DNA from: Liopterus haemorrhoidalis
Lineage: Eukaryota > Arthropoda > Insecta > Coleoptera > Dytiscidae
Assembly (NCBI GenBank): GCA_963971575.1
Contig: OZ020622.1
Coordinates: 9,462,279 to 9,526,278 of the forward strand
Direction of reading: 5' to 3'
Length of the DNA stretch: 64,000 bases
Numbering within the stretch: position 1 is the stretch's first letter; each line of letters starts with the position of its first letter. The position numbers were made by a program, and so were the translations under genes. Of the stretch, positions 44,010 through 54,575 are shown in pieces. The notes below the pieces were generated by a model. The model was not told the DNA's origin, did no database searches, and saw nothing but the letters and a program-made list of their open reading frames with translations.

Positions 44010-46122
44010 GATTGTAAATTGAATTAACAGTTATAATTTATTGATTTATTTATAAATATTAAATAAATATAATTTCAGGAATAACAGGAATTAGTTTATT
44101 TAATTTATTAATTTAATGAAGAATTTTAAGAAAATGGTTTTCTGCCATTTCGGTCAAACCAATTTCATCCTAAAGATAAGGGGTGACTAATAATTTTCGC
44201 CAATATTCGTCTTGTATTATCTACCACATCTTTTCCCCCTGACTTGAAGAGTGCCAACCTAAAGAAAACATACTTGTTAAAATAAATTCAATAAACAAAT
44301 TTTATAAGCATTAATGCTATAAGCTGTTCACTTTTGTAAGAACAAACTAGATCTGGTTATTTTGGTGATTTTTATAGTGTATTACTGACTTTTAGAAACT
44401 TGGTTATATTGTAAAAAAAGTTTTACAGTTTTGGATTAAATTTGTATTATTTTAGGTTAGTATTATATTTACAAAATATTTAAGATGTCACTATTCAAAA
44501 TGAAATATGACAAATTATATTTTTTAAATGACATATTTATAATCTTGTATCAGATTTATTAATAATTGAAAATTTTATTACATGAAAAAAACTATGATTG
44601 AACTAAACTAAATATTAAACAATTTAATATGAAGAAGTTTGTGTAAACTACGTCCTTAAATCTAACAAAACACACACAAATCACAATAAAAAACTGTATA
44701 ATGCTCACAATCAATAACTATTCAAATACACATCCTGATAAACTGTTCACCAACACGTCCAAACTTGTACTCACAGAATATCACTTGTACCGACCCTCGA
44801 AGGCCACGCCGTTAGGGTGTTTTATGACTAAGAACGATCAGACTTTTCAAATTATTACATTCAAAAAAAGTTATGAACATAAGCACTGGCCCGCTAGAAA
44901 TAATCTTGGATTAATACAAATAAGGAATGCTTATAAAATGCTGGTAAAGTACTTCGTATAGGCGGAGTGCGAAATACAAATGTGAAGTACATTATTAATA
45001 CTGGCGTTGCACTTACTTTTGGTGCCAGCAATGTACCAGCGTAAAAGCAGTTTACCGGCATTCGGCCGTTAGTTCAATGTTTGCTGGGTTATTAATACTG
45101 GCGTTGCACTTACTTTTGGTGCCAGTAATTTACCAGCATAAAAGCAGTTTGCCAGCATTCGGCCGTTAGTTGAATGTTTGCTGGGGTCGTGCGTCCTTCA
45201 GTGATGAATCTCTTGAAGGTCGACCAAAATCAGTTGTGATTCAAAAATACATCCTTGCTGTGCGCAAAATGATTGAAGAAGATCAGCATGTGACTTACCG
45301 TGAGATAGAGGTATCCTTTTCATATCGCAGACTGCAATACATTCAATTTTCCGTGAACATTTAGCTGTGAAAAAGATCTGTTCCCGATGTATTTCGCATA
45401 ATTTGACTCCTCAAAAAAATGCTTGTGTTGATTGGTGTATGGGAATGCTAAAAAAATTCAACCTAGGCAAAATCGTTACAGATGACGAAACTTAGATTTA
45501 TTCATATAAAGCGAAAACTAAGCAACAATCCATTGTTTAGGTCTTCCAAGATGAACCGAAACCCATAAAAGTTGTTCGTTCACGAAGCACTTCCAAGAAA
45601 ATGATCGATTGTTTCTCCGGTTATACTGGACATGTCGCAACCTTTCCTTTAGAGGATCGAAAAATAGTTAATGCTGAATGGTATACAACAATTTGTTTGC
45701 CAGAAGTCATTGACAAAATCAGGAAAAACAACCCAAAATGTAGCATCATTCTTCATTATGACAATGCAAGCTCGCACCCAGCACGCCAAACAATTGATTA
45801 TTTGAAGGAGAAAAACATCGAATTAATGTATCATTGCCCGTATTCACCTGATTTATCCCCGACTTTTTTTTGCTACCCAATATCAAACAATAATAAAAGT
45901 TGGACAGCGATTTTCAACACCTCAAGAAGCTGTTGAAGCCTTCGAAAACCATGTTTTCGAGATACCGATTTCAGAGTGGAAAAAATGTTTCGAGAATTGG
46001 TTTGAACGCATGCAAAAATGTATAAATCTTAAAGGCGAATATTTGGAAAAGCAATAAAACAGTTTGTTCAAAAAAAAAAAAATGTTTTTTTTTTGTAAAA
46101 ACTTAAGAGGTAGCCATCGCAA

Positions 46123-46610
46123 TAAGCTCGTTCATTTATCATTAATTTGTGTGGCAAAGATTCGATGTAATACACAGCGAAGAAAGGCAAATATTTTGTT
46201 TAATAAAACTTTTAATTCAAGTTATATTTAGTAATGATTAATAGTTTGATATTTCATGCAGTATAAATTGGTTTATATTAATATCTAGGTATTAACACCG
46301 TCAAAATATAGTTTAAATAGATACCAGAATGTTTTCGAAATTTGTTTGAAATACACCTTACTTCACACATATTTTAGGCAATAAGCCAATGCGGTTTAGA
46401 TGTAAATGATTACTTACTTAGATGTGCAACCAAATATTTTAGATTTAAGTGCAATGTGAAAAATTAGAACAGATCCAAGAATAATTGAGTACTATGAAGA
46501 ATTATTAAAACAAACAAAATCTGTTTAATTTAGAAAAGCTACAATTCAACTTTAGATAGATTTGAATTTAAATTTATTGCCAAACCCCCAAGGAAATCGA
46601 GTATAGTGTA
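46123..46610. other. Unassigned AT-rich stretch
   Basis: Nothing recognised. Confidence 0.3.
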
Positions 46611-47556
46611 TAGAACATACCATATTACTTTTGAAGATCGGCATAAAACAATTATCCCGTATAACTATAATCACATTGTTAAATTACAAAAGAACTGGGG
46701 TTCATGTTTACAACCACTTGGTAAACAGCAACGGTCAGTGGCACATATCTTTAAGCACTTTAAGCATACGTTTAAGCACTATAAATAAGTATACTTGTTT
46801 TTGTTAATCCTTTAAGATGCGTAGTGTGAAAAACTAATCCCTACGGCTATGGGTTGACACGCCTAATTATATCATTTCGATTGTAATTTTATGAGTTCCC
46901 TAATACCCTTTTCACACTAGATCTTTAAGATCGGATGTTAAAGTGAATGTATCTTTAAACGCTAATGTGAAACCGTATGGCCTCGTCTAAATACAAGCGA
47001 TGTTTAAGACAGAGATCTGCGTCTTAAACTTCGTCCGCATTACCAACTTAATTTCTATTATAAAAAAAATACTCCTTGAATTTATGCTGTCAACATTTTA
47101 TATTATCATAAACAAGAATACTGTATTATATCGACGTTATAAGAAGTTTATACTTATTGTTATAATAAAATTATTTATTTTAATAATGTGTTTAATAAAA
47201 TACAGAGCTACAATAATTGAGATAAAATGTATCGACTTACATGTTAATACAGGTGTAATATATTCTTTATTGTAGTGTCTTTATTGTAGAATGAAATGAA
47301 ATATCCTTATTTGTTTATAATAATTCAAAATGTGCGTCTGCGCAGACAGTTCAAAACTGGTAATTTCATGACGGTAACTTAAAGACAAAATTACTGTAGC
47401 TGATGACAGCACTAGAGATTTAAACATCAAGTGTGAAAGCATACCGATGTTAAACATCGGTGAACTTTAAGTTCACTCGTCTTAAAGGTCTAGTGTGAAA
47501 AGGGTATTACTTTTATTATTTTATTACGATCTTCAAAACTAATTTGGTACGGACTA
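46611..47556. mobile_element. MITE-A copy 2, containing another MITE
   Basis: The left end TAGAACATACCATATTACTT and right end, inward, TAGTCCGTACCAAATTAGTT match copy 1 at 25568-25855, with TA on both sides (46609-46610, 47557-47558). The 600-bp MITE at 46914-47506 is inserted in it. Confidence 0.88.
46914..47506. mobile_element. 600-bp MITE 'TACCCTTTTCACACTAG', copy 3 (inverted)
   Basis: It is in inverse orientation relative to copies 1 and 2, flanked by TAA and TTA. It carries the 91-codon open frame on the plus strand (47000-47275), with only scattered replacements relative to copy 1. Confidence 0.88.
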
Positions 47557-47559
47557 TAC

Positions 47560-48060
47560 CAGGGGTCCACAAACTTTTTTGACCGTCGACCCCCAGAAGT
47601 GTTTTCCGACTTCGTATCGCTTCTCTCTATTTTACAATGACGTTATTATAATTGGGCAAGCAAAAAATACCCTTATGTGATTTCTTATATTGTTTATTGT
47701 ACAGTGTTTTTTATTTATAATACATGTGTGTAATATAATTATATCTAATTGCAATACAATAATATTATTATTAAATAAATTTGCCTATCATTGCCAATGT
47801 GACAGGTGTGGTGAATCTTTGCAAGATTAGCAATGTCAAGTTCAAAATTAGTTAATTTCAGCCTTAAATCGCTACGGAATTCTACTTCTAACTGGTTTCT
47901 CTGGTTTGGTTCAGGATGGAATTAACATGGTTAAAACCAGCCTCAACCACTGTGTAGCTACAAAGTTTTAAATTAAAATTATACTAGTAATTTTTAACTT
48001 TTTTCCATAGACCCCTAATCGCCCCCTGGGGGTCGATATCGACCACTTTGGGGACACCTG
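47560..48060. mobile_element. Non-autonomous hAT at the edge of MITE-A
   Basis: The ends are CAGGGGTCCACAAACTTTTT and, inward from the right, CAGGTGTCCCCAAAGTGG. The flanking octamers are GACTATAC (47552-47559) and GACCATAC (48061-48068), seven of eight identical. The left octamer includes the last bases of MITE-A, so the hAT came later. It is 501 bp with no transposase; GACCCCC subterminal motifs lie at both ends. Confidence 0.94.
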
Positions 48061-48068
48061 GACCATAC

Positions 48069-48151
48069 AGTAATAGTTCGTTTTAATAGAGAAAGAGCCC
48101 GTTAGGTAATATAATGTATAATTCTCTATTGAAAACGATTTTACATTACTC
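48069..48151. repeat. ~80-bp hairpin element
   Basis: AGTAATAGTTCGTTTTAATA with GAGAA pairs with TTCTCTATTGAAAACG ... TTACATTACT. It sits between the hAT duplication and the mariner remnant. Confidence 0.65.
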
Positions 48152-49072
48152 CTATATCCGGTATTTGTCAAAATCTGATGAACGGTAGTGTTAGTCAAAT
48201 TCAACTCTTCCTCGATCATTCTGACTGACAACCGACGATCTGAATACACAATATGCCGGTTTCTGTCGACATTTTCATCGGTTCTTGAAGATGAAGGCCT
48301 TCCGCTGCGTGATTTATCTTTAATCAACTCTCTCCCTTCTGAAAATGCCTTAAACCACCAAAAAACCGGGGTCCTTGACAAAACACTGTCTCCGTAGGCC
48401 TGCTGAAGTTTTACAAAAGTTTCCGTTGCACTGTGCCCAAGTCTGAAGCAAAACCTGATAGCACACCGTTGTTTGAAATGAATGTCACTCATTTTTAGAA
48501 CGCACCAGAAAAAACTGTTTCAAGAAAAAAATCGCTACGGACAACACAATTAATCTATAGTCTATCTCAGAAAGAGCGATAGTAATAAATCTTTTTGTCA
48601 GGCAGTTACCAGTGGCGTGCACATTTTAAACACGTTTAAATTGGTTTTGTGTATTTCTATATTACTATTTATCATTTTATTAAACGCACGCCTGTGACCA
48701 TATTTATCATATCATTAAACGCATGCCTGTGACCATATTTTTCTTCAAAATTTTAGGGATTTTTTTATGATCTATTGTGTTTAACCCTAGTTCGTATTCC
48801 CATATAAGATGTACGGCACACTCGGTTGTTTCTTAACAATATTTCGTTTCGAACAATTCATATTTTGTGTGCCGCTTCTGTGTGAAAAAACAATAATTTT
48901 TTACAAATAATATATTTTATTACTATCGCTCTTTCTGAGATAGACTATAGCGAGTTCAAATTCGTACTGAAGGCGTATCATATGTTCACCTACCGTTCCT
49001 CCAAGTCCCGCGTCCCAAATGTTGCCAGATCAAACGATATGTTGCCAGTCCGGCTACATAATTTACATACCT
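48150..49072 (-). pseudogene. mariner remnant, 'GGTGTGTAAATTAA' family, copy C, split by MITE-C
   Basis: The N-terminal 120 residues are well preserved (48492 leftwards): MSDIHFKQRCAIRFCFRLGH, SATETFVKLQQAYGDSVLSR, FSEGRELIKDKSRSGRPSSS, RRLSVRMIEEELNLTNTTVH and QILTNTGYRS. These are the paired helix-turn-helix and linker of a mariner transposase. The catalytic domain is missing. The 5' untranslated part and terminal repeat (48950-49072) are separated from the coding part by MITE-C. Confidence 0.88.
48558..48947. mobile_element. MITE-C copy 1 with TA duplication, in mariner
   Basis: The inverted ends TAGTCTATCTCAGAAAGAGC extend about 33 bp. TA is duplicated (48556-48557, 48948-48949). Copies A and B of the mariner (CTCTAGCGAGTTC) show the uninterrupted site. 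Internal tandem: AAACGCACGCCTGTGACCAT and AAACGCATGCCTGTGACCAT. Confidence 0.92.
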
Positions 49073-49557
49073 CGTATATCCAAGCATTGATTTATTATTG
49101 CACTACATTCAAATTGTTTATTTTGCTTAATATTTTTCTGCAATGTGCTAACAAGTATTTTATTACAATTTGAAATAAAAATAAGTTATCCATGAATTTT
49201 TAAAAAGTGTAACATTATTTTTAATGTAATTTTAAGTATACGGTGATGGATCATTCTGTCAAAACAAATTATTTAAATAGTTCCGTAAATTTGAAACTGA
49301 GAAAAAATAACATCAGAAAATGTAGTATAAATATGCCAAAAATAAGATAAGAAAGTTTATTTATTTGTTTATATATATTATGTAACACAACTTATAAATA
49401 GTTACAAAATTAAGTATTTTAGTCTAAAATAATACGAGTTACATCATGGGAATTCAAAACAGTAACTTTAGAAAGTCACCAAAAAATTCTATAAACTTTT
49501 ACAGCACCTAAGAAAAATGGTAAAAATAAACAGCACCCTCCACTAAACATTTATTTA
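49073..49557. other. Unassigned AT-rich stretch
   Basis: Nothing recognised. Confidence 0.3.
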
Positions 49558-49940
49558 TACTTTATCTCTAAAAAACTGATAGTAATAAAATTTATTATTT
49601 GTAAAAAGTTATTGTTTTTTCACACAGAAGCGGCAAAACAAAAGCGACAAAATATAAATAGTTCGAAACGAAATATTGGTATAAACAACCGAGTGTGCCG
49701 CACATAGTATATGGGAATACACAATAGGCCATAAAAATTTGACCATAAAATTTTGAGGAAAAATATGGTCACAGGGGTGTGTTTAATGATATGATAAATA
49801 TGATCACAGGCGTGCGTTTAATAAAATGACAAATAGTAATATAGAAATACACAAAACCAATATAAACGTGTTTAAAATGTGTACGCCACTGGTAACTGCC
49901 TGAAAAAATGATTTATTACTATCAGTCTTTCTGATAGCTA
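49558..49940. mobile_element. MITE-C copy 2 (inverted, decayed ends)
   Basis: It is an inverted relative of copy 1, with CACAGGCGTGCGTTTAATAA, CGAGTGTGCCGCACATAGTA and end sequence ATTACTATCAGTCTTTCTGA. The terminal repeats have diverged and no clear TA pair was fixed. Confidence 0.8.
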
Positions 49941-49997
49941 AAAGTACATTTCGAAAGCTATATCTACATTCATATTCAGTAAAAAACTAAATATAAA

Positions 49998-51043
49998 AAT
50001 GAGGTGTGAATTTTCACACATTGCAGGGTTTCGCAGGTATATAATAAGTGAAGGCGGCATGCTGAGTGTGTAGGACAAATTTTGCTTTGTAGTAATCACG
50101 GCAAAATGAACGATATTTTTAAAATAATTTATCGTCTGTTAATCTAAGAGCTTTAAAAACAAATTTTATGTTCAAATATTTTTTTGTTAATTTTAATTAG
50201 AATACCTAATACCATTATTTAGTTTTCTAAATAAGTGCAGTATTTTTTTATATACCTAGGTTCATTAAGATTTTGAAAATTGCGCCTATGGCTTCCATTG
50301 GTTGTTTTAAGTCATATGTCCCGCCCCTCTGGTTTCGTATACATGACACATAGAATAAAAATATAATTCCAACAATTCCAAATGGTTATTTAATTTACGC
50401 TCTTAAAAATTAAATGCAACATTTCCCAAAATATAACTAGAATTTTGACAAAATAATTTTAACAAAATAAAAATGGAAAAAAGAACAAAAAATAAAATGG
50501 TCTCCTCTTCCCGGGAGCGAACCCTAGTTTGCTGCGTAGCAAGCTAGCAAGCTAACCATTATACCAGAATATGCCTTCTAGTATAGTATGTTACAAAGCT
50601 ATAACTTCGACCACCAAAAAAACAAAAAAAATGCGTTATTTTCCGAAAACATAATCTGATCAAAAATTCCTGTTGTTCTATTCCGGTTCACACCAATGTT
50701 CATTACTTAGAATTTTTTCATATTTTTAGTTTAAACCATCTGGGCTACAGGGTGTGGCCCAGAATTTTTTTACACAATTTTGGGAAAAATCGCATCAAAA
50801 TAATTTATTTTGCAAAAATAAAATTTTAATCGTTAATCCACGTACTAAGGGCTTTCATTTGATACTCTACCCAGAATTTAAAAAAAAATATATATATTTT
50901 TTTTTTCGATGAGCACTTATTTATTTATATTTTTAGGGGGATATGTTTTTCAGATGTTTTAGCATTTTTCCTATGTGCGGGTCAAAGAGTTGTATAAGCA
51001 TGCCAAATTTCAACTCTCTAGGTTTAGCTACAATTTTTACCGA

Positions 51044-51090
<47 letters not shown>

Positions 51091-51155
51091 TACATACAGA
51101 CGACAAATTGACGGTATAAGCAATTTTTTGGTCATACCTACAAAATCCTAAAAAT
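49998..51155 (-). mobile_element. R1 repeat, full copy g (Asn-like tRNA module)
   Basis: Starts with the GTGTGAATTTTCACAC hairpin and GCAGGGTTTCGCAGGTATAT. The tRNA-like module at 50505-50577 (minus) reads TGGTATAATGGTTAGCTTGC and GGGTTCGCTCCCGGGA. The (CAGA)n tract (51045-51097) is the longest among the R1 copies. It ends AAAATCCTAAAAATA at about 51155. Confidence 0.87.
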
Positions 51156-51505
51156 AATTTTTCAAACAAAATTTGATTGTTTATCCACGTACTAAGAGGT
51201 TTTATTAATTAGCCCACTCAGAATAAATACAATATATATTTTTTCTTTAAATACATATTTGTTATATTTATCCAGCGCTGTTTTTTTTTTTTTTTTAATT
51301 CTATAATTTTCCTTTATGTGGATCAAAGAGTTCGAAATCCACTCAAAGCACTCGATAATCTAGGATCAAAGTATGCCAAATTTCAACTTTATATGTTCAG
51401 CCGTTTGGCTATAACTTTACCGTACATACAGAACGGCAGACAGACACATGAGTGACGTTATAAGGGTTTTTTGGTGATCATACCTACAAAACCCTAAAAA
51501 TACCA
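51156..51505 (-). mobile_element. Diverged second R1 (CAGA) half in tandem
   Basis: The segment repeats, in decayed form, the R1 outer half: TTGATTGTTTATCCACGTAC, ATGCCAAATTTCAACTT, AGCCGTTTGGCTATAA, a short CAGACAGACA tract and AAGGGTTTTTTGGTGATCAT, ending AAACCCTAAAAATA. Confidence 0.75.
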
Positions 51506-51589
51506 AAACCGTAAATTTTGGACTTTAGCAGTAAGCCCTTATGTCAACTAAATTGTTACTGGCCTAGAAGAGAGAAAGTGGGAGAGAGA

Positions 51590-51735
51590 AATATAGAGAA
51601 AGAGAGGGAAAGAGAGGGAGAGAGAGGGAAAGAGAGGGAGAGAGAGGGAAAGAGAGGGAGAGAGAGGGAAAGAGAGGGAGAGAGTGAGAGAGAAAGAGAG
51701 GGAGAGAGAGAGAGAGAGAAAGAGAGAGATTAAAA
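51590..51735. repeat. GA-rich microsatellite with 12-bp higher-order unit
   Basis: GAGAGAGAGGGAAAGAGAGG repeats several times, then grades into (GA)n. Any long frames through it are artefacts of the repeat. Confidence 0.95.
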
Positions 51736-51739
51736 TGTC

Positions 51740-52324
51740 ATAATTTATTGCGAAGAATGCCACTGGTCCCTTAATTCTGTGTTAAAAATGCACTGCGCGC
51801 TTGTGTTGAAACACGGATTGTAGATAAGTTTTTCTAAGCAGTCGAACTGTTTTCTAGATTTAAATCGTTTTGAGCTTGGTAGTCGCGTGCCCCTCCCACG
51901 TTTACAGACCACCATAACAAACACCATAACTCACCATCTTTACGATCACATATTCTGTAATTGAATTTAAATTTTATCCCCATAAAATAAATATCTTGTC
52001 CCGAGCTTTATTGGAAAGACATTTTTATGTTTCTTCTTCGACGCTTATTTTCACAATAAAAACATTTATAAAAAAAATTATCTAAAGGATTTTCATTTGA
52101 ATATTGTATATTTAAAATAGAAAATACCAGGTAAAGGTATGCTCACAAATAACTGTCACACTTGCAACAGAATTTTTATAAGTTGAAATCTTGAATGCAA
52201 TTTATATTGCAAGAAATTTAGATTATAATCTACGACTAAAAAGGTTGATAATGAATGAAAGTTAAAAAAAAGTCTTAAATAGATTCGAAATAAAGGTTTT
52301 TTCCTACCAGCGACATCAAATACA
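51740..52324. other. Unassigned stretch
   Basis: Nothing recognised. Confidence 0.3.
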
Positions 52325-52886
52325 ACTTATGGCAAAACATAACAGAAGACTGGAAACGGCAATGGCACAGTCTTCAACAAACTTCGCCATATAAAAGAAG
52401 ACACCAAACCCTGGGCTCCAGTAGGCAACAGAAAAGAACAGAGAGTTCTTACAAGACTCAGAATTGGCCACACATTCATTACACACCAACATCTAATGAA
52501 AAGAAAAGAGGTGGAAAACTGTAACAACTGTAATAAAATTGTTACCGTAGAACATATAATCCTGGAGTGCCAACTATATGAAGAACTCAGACGAAAGCAC
52601 AAAATACCAGACAACCTGAAAGAAGCGCTAAGCCCAGAAAATGAAAACATTTTATTAGACTACCTCAAAGAAGCAGATCTGTTCCGTAAAATCTAAATCC
52701 CAAATATTCTATTATTTCTAAATTATCGATCTTAAATGTCTTATCATAAAATTGTAAATATGCTTCATTGTAAATTAATGCCAACATTCATTCTTGTAAA
52801 TCAATGCAAATTACTGTAAATGTACCGGGATGCTAATACGGCAGTTGAAGCGCTCCTACAATATGTCTTAAATACACAAAAAAAAG
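52325..52886 (+). pseudogene. Jockey-like LINE 3' end with zinc knuckle and A-tail
   Basis: In frame with 52496, the segment encodes HIKEDTKPWAPVGNRKEQRV, LTRLRIGHTFITHQHLM and CNNCNKIVTVEHIILECQLY, ending at a stop at about 52696. The RLRIGHTxxTH...CxxCxxxxTVxHIxxxC pattern is the C-terminus of Jockey-group ORF2 (end of the RNase H-like region plus CCHC knuckle). A 3' UTR follows with AATACGGCAGTTGAAGCGCT and TTAAATACACAAAAAAAA, the A-tail. It is 5' truncated as usual for LINE insertions. Confidence 0.88.
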
Positions 52887-52935
52887 GTTTATTGTCGCTT
52901 TCTGCGAATACCATGGACGCCGTACAAATATCTTA

Positions 52936-53391
52936 AGTGGGAAACAGAATGCACCGAGTTCTACGACGCGTTAACGGCGTACGTACGGCACTATCTGTCA
53001 GAAGAAAGTTAAAACCAAGCTGTCGTACGCAAGTGCACAGAATGAACAACGTCCTCCGGCGTTCGACCGCTGGTGATACTGAATGTTCGTCAACTTCCAA
53101 CTTTTGACGCCGTTGAACGTTGACGCAGAACACCTAACCTCAGTTTTTACTGAATGGTAAAGTGTTTGTATGTATAAATAACTTGCATACAACATAAATA
53201 ACATCACACACAAGTCTTCATCATCCATTATACTTTTAATAAAAGAAAGCGCACGTATAAACACAGATATAGGTTGTCAAGTGACACTTGACGGCGTTAG
53301 AAATTATTGCATTGTGTGCAGGCGAAAATTCTCAACGGCGCTACGCAACGCTGTCGCAAATGACGCCGCGCTGTGCATTCTGTTCCAGGCT
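52936..53391 (-). mobile_element. PIF/Harbinger-type element, copy 1, TTA duplication
   Basis: The ends are AGTGGGAAACAGAATGCA and, inward from the right, AGCCTGGAACAGAATGCA. TTA is found on both flanks (52933-52935, 53392-53394), the PIF/Harbinger hallmark. The minus strand has an 88-codon frame (53264-52998; MFIRALSFIKSIMDDEDLCV...) also open in copy 2. It resembles the start of a Harbinger nuclease or Myb-type ORF only loosely. GACGGCGT/ACGCCGT subterminal motifs are repeated. Confidence 0.9.
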
Positions 53392-53394
53392 TTA

Positions 53395-53689
53395 GTTTTT
53401 GAAAGAAGAACCAAAAATGGATTAACAATCATAGTCGTAAAACCGAATCGGAACCCCGAGAAACCCACTAAAATTACAAATCCTTAAAGAAACATAACCT
53501 AAACTTAAAATATTAAGAATCGGAACCCATACTGGAACCTCGCGAGTGAAAGGTTCTGCGGGATCCGTCGGCTATCGCCATCTCGCCAAAACATTTTTCA
53601 ATATCTTGTTCCTTCCATAGATTTTGTATGTTTTCAATTCTATAAAATATGTTTTGTATAAGAGAAATTTAATGTATTGGAATATTCAG
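53395..53689. other. Unassigned stretch
   Basis: No domain recognised. Confidence 0.3.
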
Positions 53690-54207
53690 AAGAAATAATA
53701 TACCTCGGGCAACTACTGTCTTTCAACAACAGACAAGGAAAGGAAATAGAAAGAAGAGTAGCTCAAAGGTGGAAGAAATTCTAGGCCTTAAAAGATATAT
53801 TCCATTCGAACTTATCAGCCACAATAAAAAAACGATTTTGAAAAAGTAATAAACTACGCACGTGCCAATACGCGATGGAAAGATCAATGCTAAAAATTAA
53901 AAGGTCGGACAGAATCCGTCTATCCGAAATAAGGAAAAAAACTGGGTTAAAAGATACTCTAAAAACTGCCAGGTCCTTGAAATGGAAATGGGCTGGTCAT
54001 GTTATGCGCCTTAGAGATCATAGATGGACAAAAGAGGTCACGGAATGGGTACCTAGAGGCCATAAAAGAATGCGAGGAAGACAAAGAACTCGATGGGAAG
54101 ATGAAATTAAGGAAGTCAGCATCGTCACCAAATTCTGGAGAAGGGTAACAAGCGACCATCAACGTTGGGCGCAACTGGGGGAGGCTCATGCCCAGAAATG
54201 GGCTCCG
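53690..54207 (+). pseudogene. Non-LTR reverse transcriptase C-terminal third
   Basis: Read in pieces, the plus strand gives EEIIYLGQLLSFNN, then KEIERRVAQRWKKF, a break, and from 53875 MERSMLKIKRSDRIRLSEIR, KWKWAGHVMRLRDHRWTKEV, WVPRGHKRMRGRQRTRWEDE and LGEAHAQKW, ending at a stop at 54208. This is the classic order of insect endonuclease-reverse transcriptase C-termini (LGxxxxxxxxxxxEIxRRI, then MERxML, then WAGHVxR, then RGRxxxRWxDE, then EAxxQxW). One frameshift or stop lies near 53860. 5' truncated. Confidence 0.88.
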
Positions 54208-54269
54208 TGAATTTAATATAATTAAGTTCAATTAGAGTCCATAAATACTGCTCAAAAATTATGTTTTAT

Positions 54270-54575
54270 TTAATTTCTTTGTTCTTCATCCGGCGTTCCT
54301 CTCTTTTTCCTATTCTCATTCTGGATTCTCTCTCCGATCTCCTTCCTTCTTGCCTTCAGTTCTCTCGCCTCTCTTTCTCCCTTGCCTTCCTCACTCATCA
54401 GTTCCTTTATCTCTTCCTCCCAGATTGCCATCTCTCTGCATTTCTTCGCTAAATGCTCTATCGTTTCCTCTTCTTCCTTACATATTCTACAGAGATTGTC
54501 CACTGGCTTTGCCTAGTATTTGTTGTTCCGTTCTTCATTGCCGCATCTGAACCTCGCTACCCCCTGATTTTTCTC
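54270..54575 (-). pseudogene. Second non-LTR reverse transcriptase C-terminus with zinc knuckle
   Basis: The minus strand reads ARFRCGNEERNNKY, one stop, then LCRICKEEEETIEHLAKKC (C-x2-C-x8-H-x4-C). ARFRCGNEExxxxYW...CxxCxxxxETIEHxxxxC is the C-terminal end of another LINE ORF2 group well known in insects. It lies tail to tail with the previous fragment. A charged tail follows to 54270. Confidence 0.82.

Larger units (their letters stand above)
43368..45088. mobile_element. CCCAGCAAAC element, inner copy nested in the outer copy
   Basis: The same ends occur at 43368 and 45088. The outer copy reads GTACATT before and TTATTAATAC after; the inner copy itself contains the uninterrupted GTACATTATTAATAC at about 44988-45000. 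TT was therefore duplicated, again 2 bp. The interior includes the 24-bp tandem units, a palindromic MITE (43844-44009) and an 86-codon frame (44701-44961) with no recognised domain; AT-rich 44010-44700 is otherwise empty. Confidence 0.85.
43111..45185. mobile_element. CCCAGCAAAC element, outer copy, in mariner
   Basis: The ends are CCCAGCAAACATT (43111) and AATGTTTGCTGGG (45185). The host mariner reads GAGGT before and GTCGTGCG after. The intact relative at 38183 (GTGGTCGTGCG) shows that GT was duplicated, i.e. a 2-bp target duplication. Without the inner copy it is about 350 bp, GC-rich and full of GGGCCAGT/ACTGGCCC motifs. No transposase; superfamily unassigned. Confidence 0.85.
42940..46122 (+). 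pseudogene. mariner, 'TACGAGGGTTACC' family, split by a 2.07-kb insertion
   Basis: The 5' part (42953-43110) encodes MDITREGFRWMIFYDFRKA, then after shifts NEAPSEKTVYNWFAEFR, the second helix of the DNA-binding domain. The 3' part (45188-46056) resumes with RASFSDESLEGRPKSVV, then IVTDDETxIY with Asp kept but Trp replaced by a stop. It goes on with SKKMIDCFSGYTGHVATFP, IILHYDNASSHPA, HCPYSPDLSP and the natural C-terminus FERMQKCINLKGEYLEKQ, with a frameshift near 45870. The right terminal repeat is at about 46090-46122. The left terminal repeat is missing. Confidence 0.88.

Noticed and set aside
51518..51763. Long Arg/Glu-rich and Ser/Leu-rich open frames over GA repeats
   Set aside because: They follow from the absence of stop codons in (GA)n and related repeats, not from coding.
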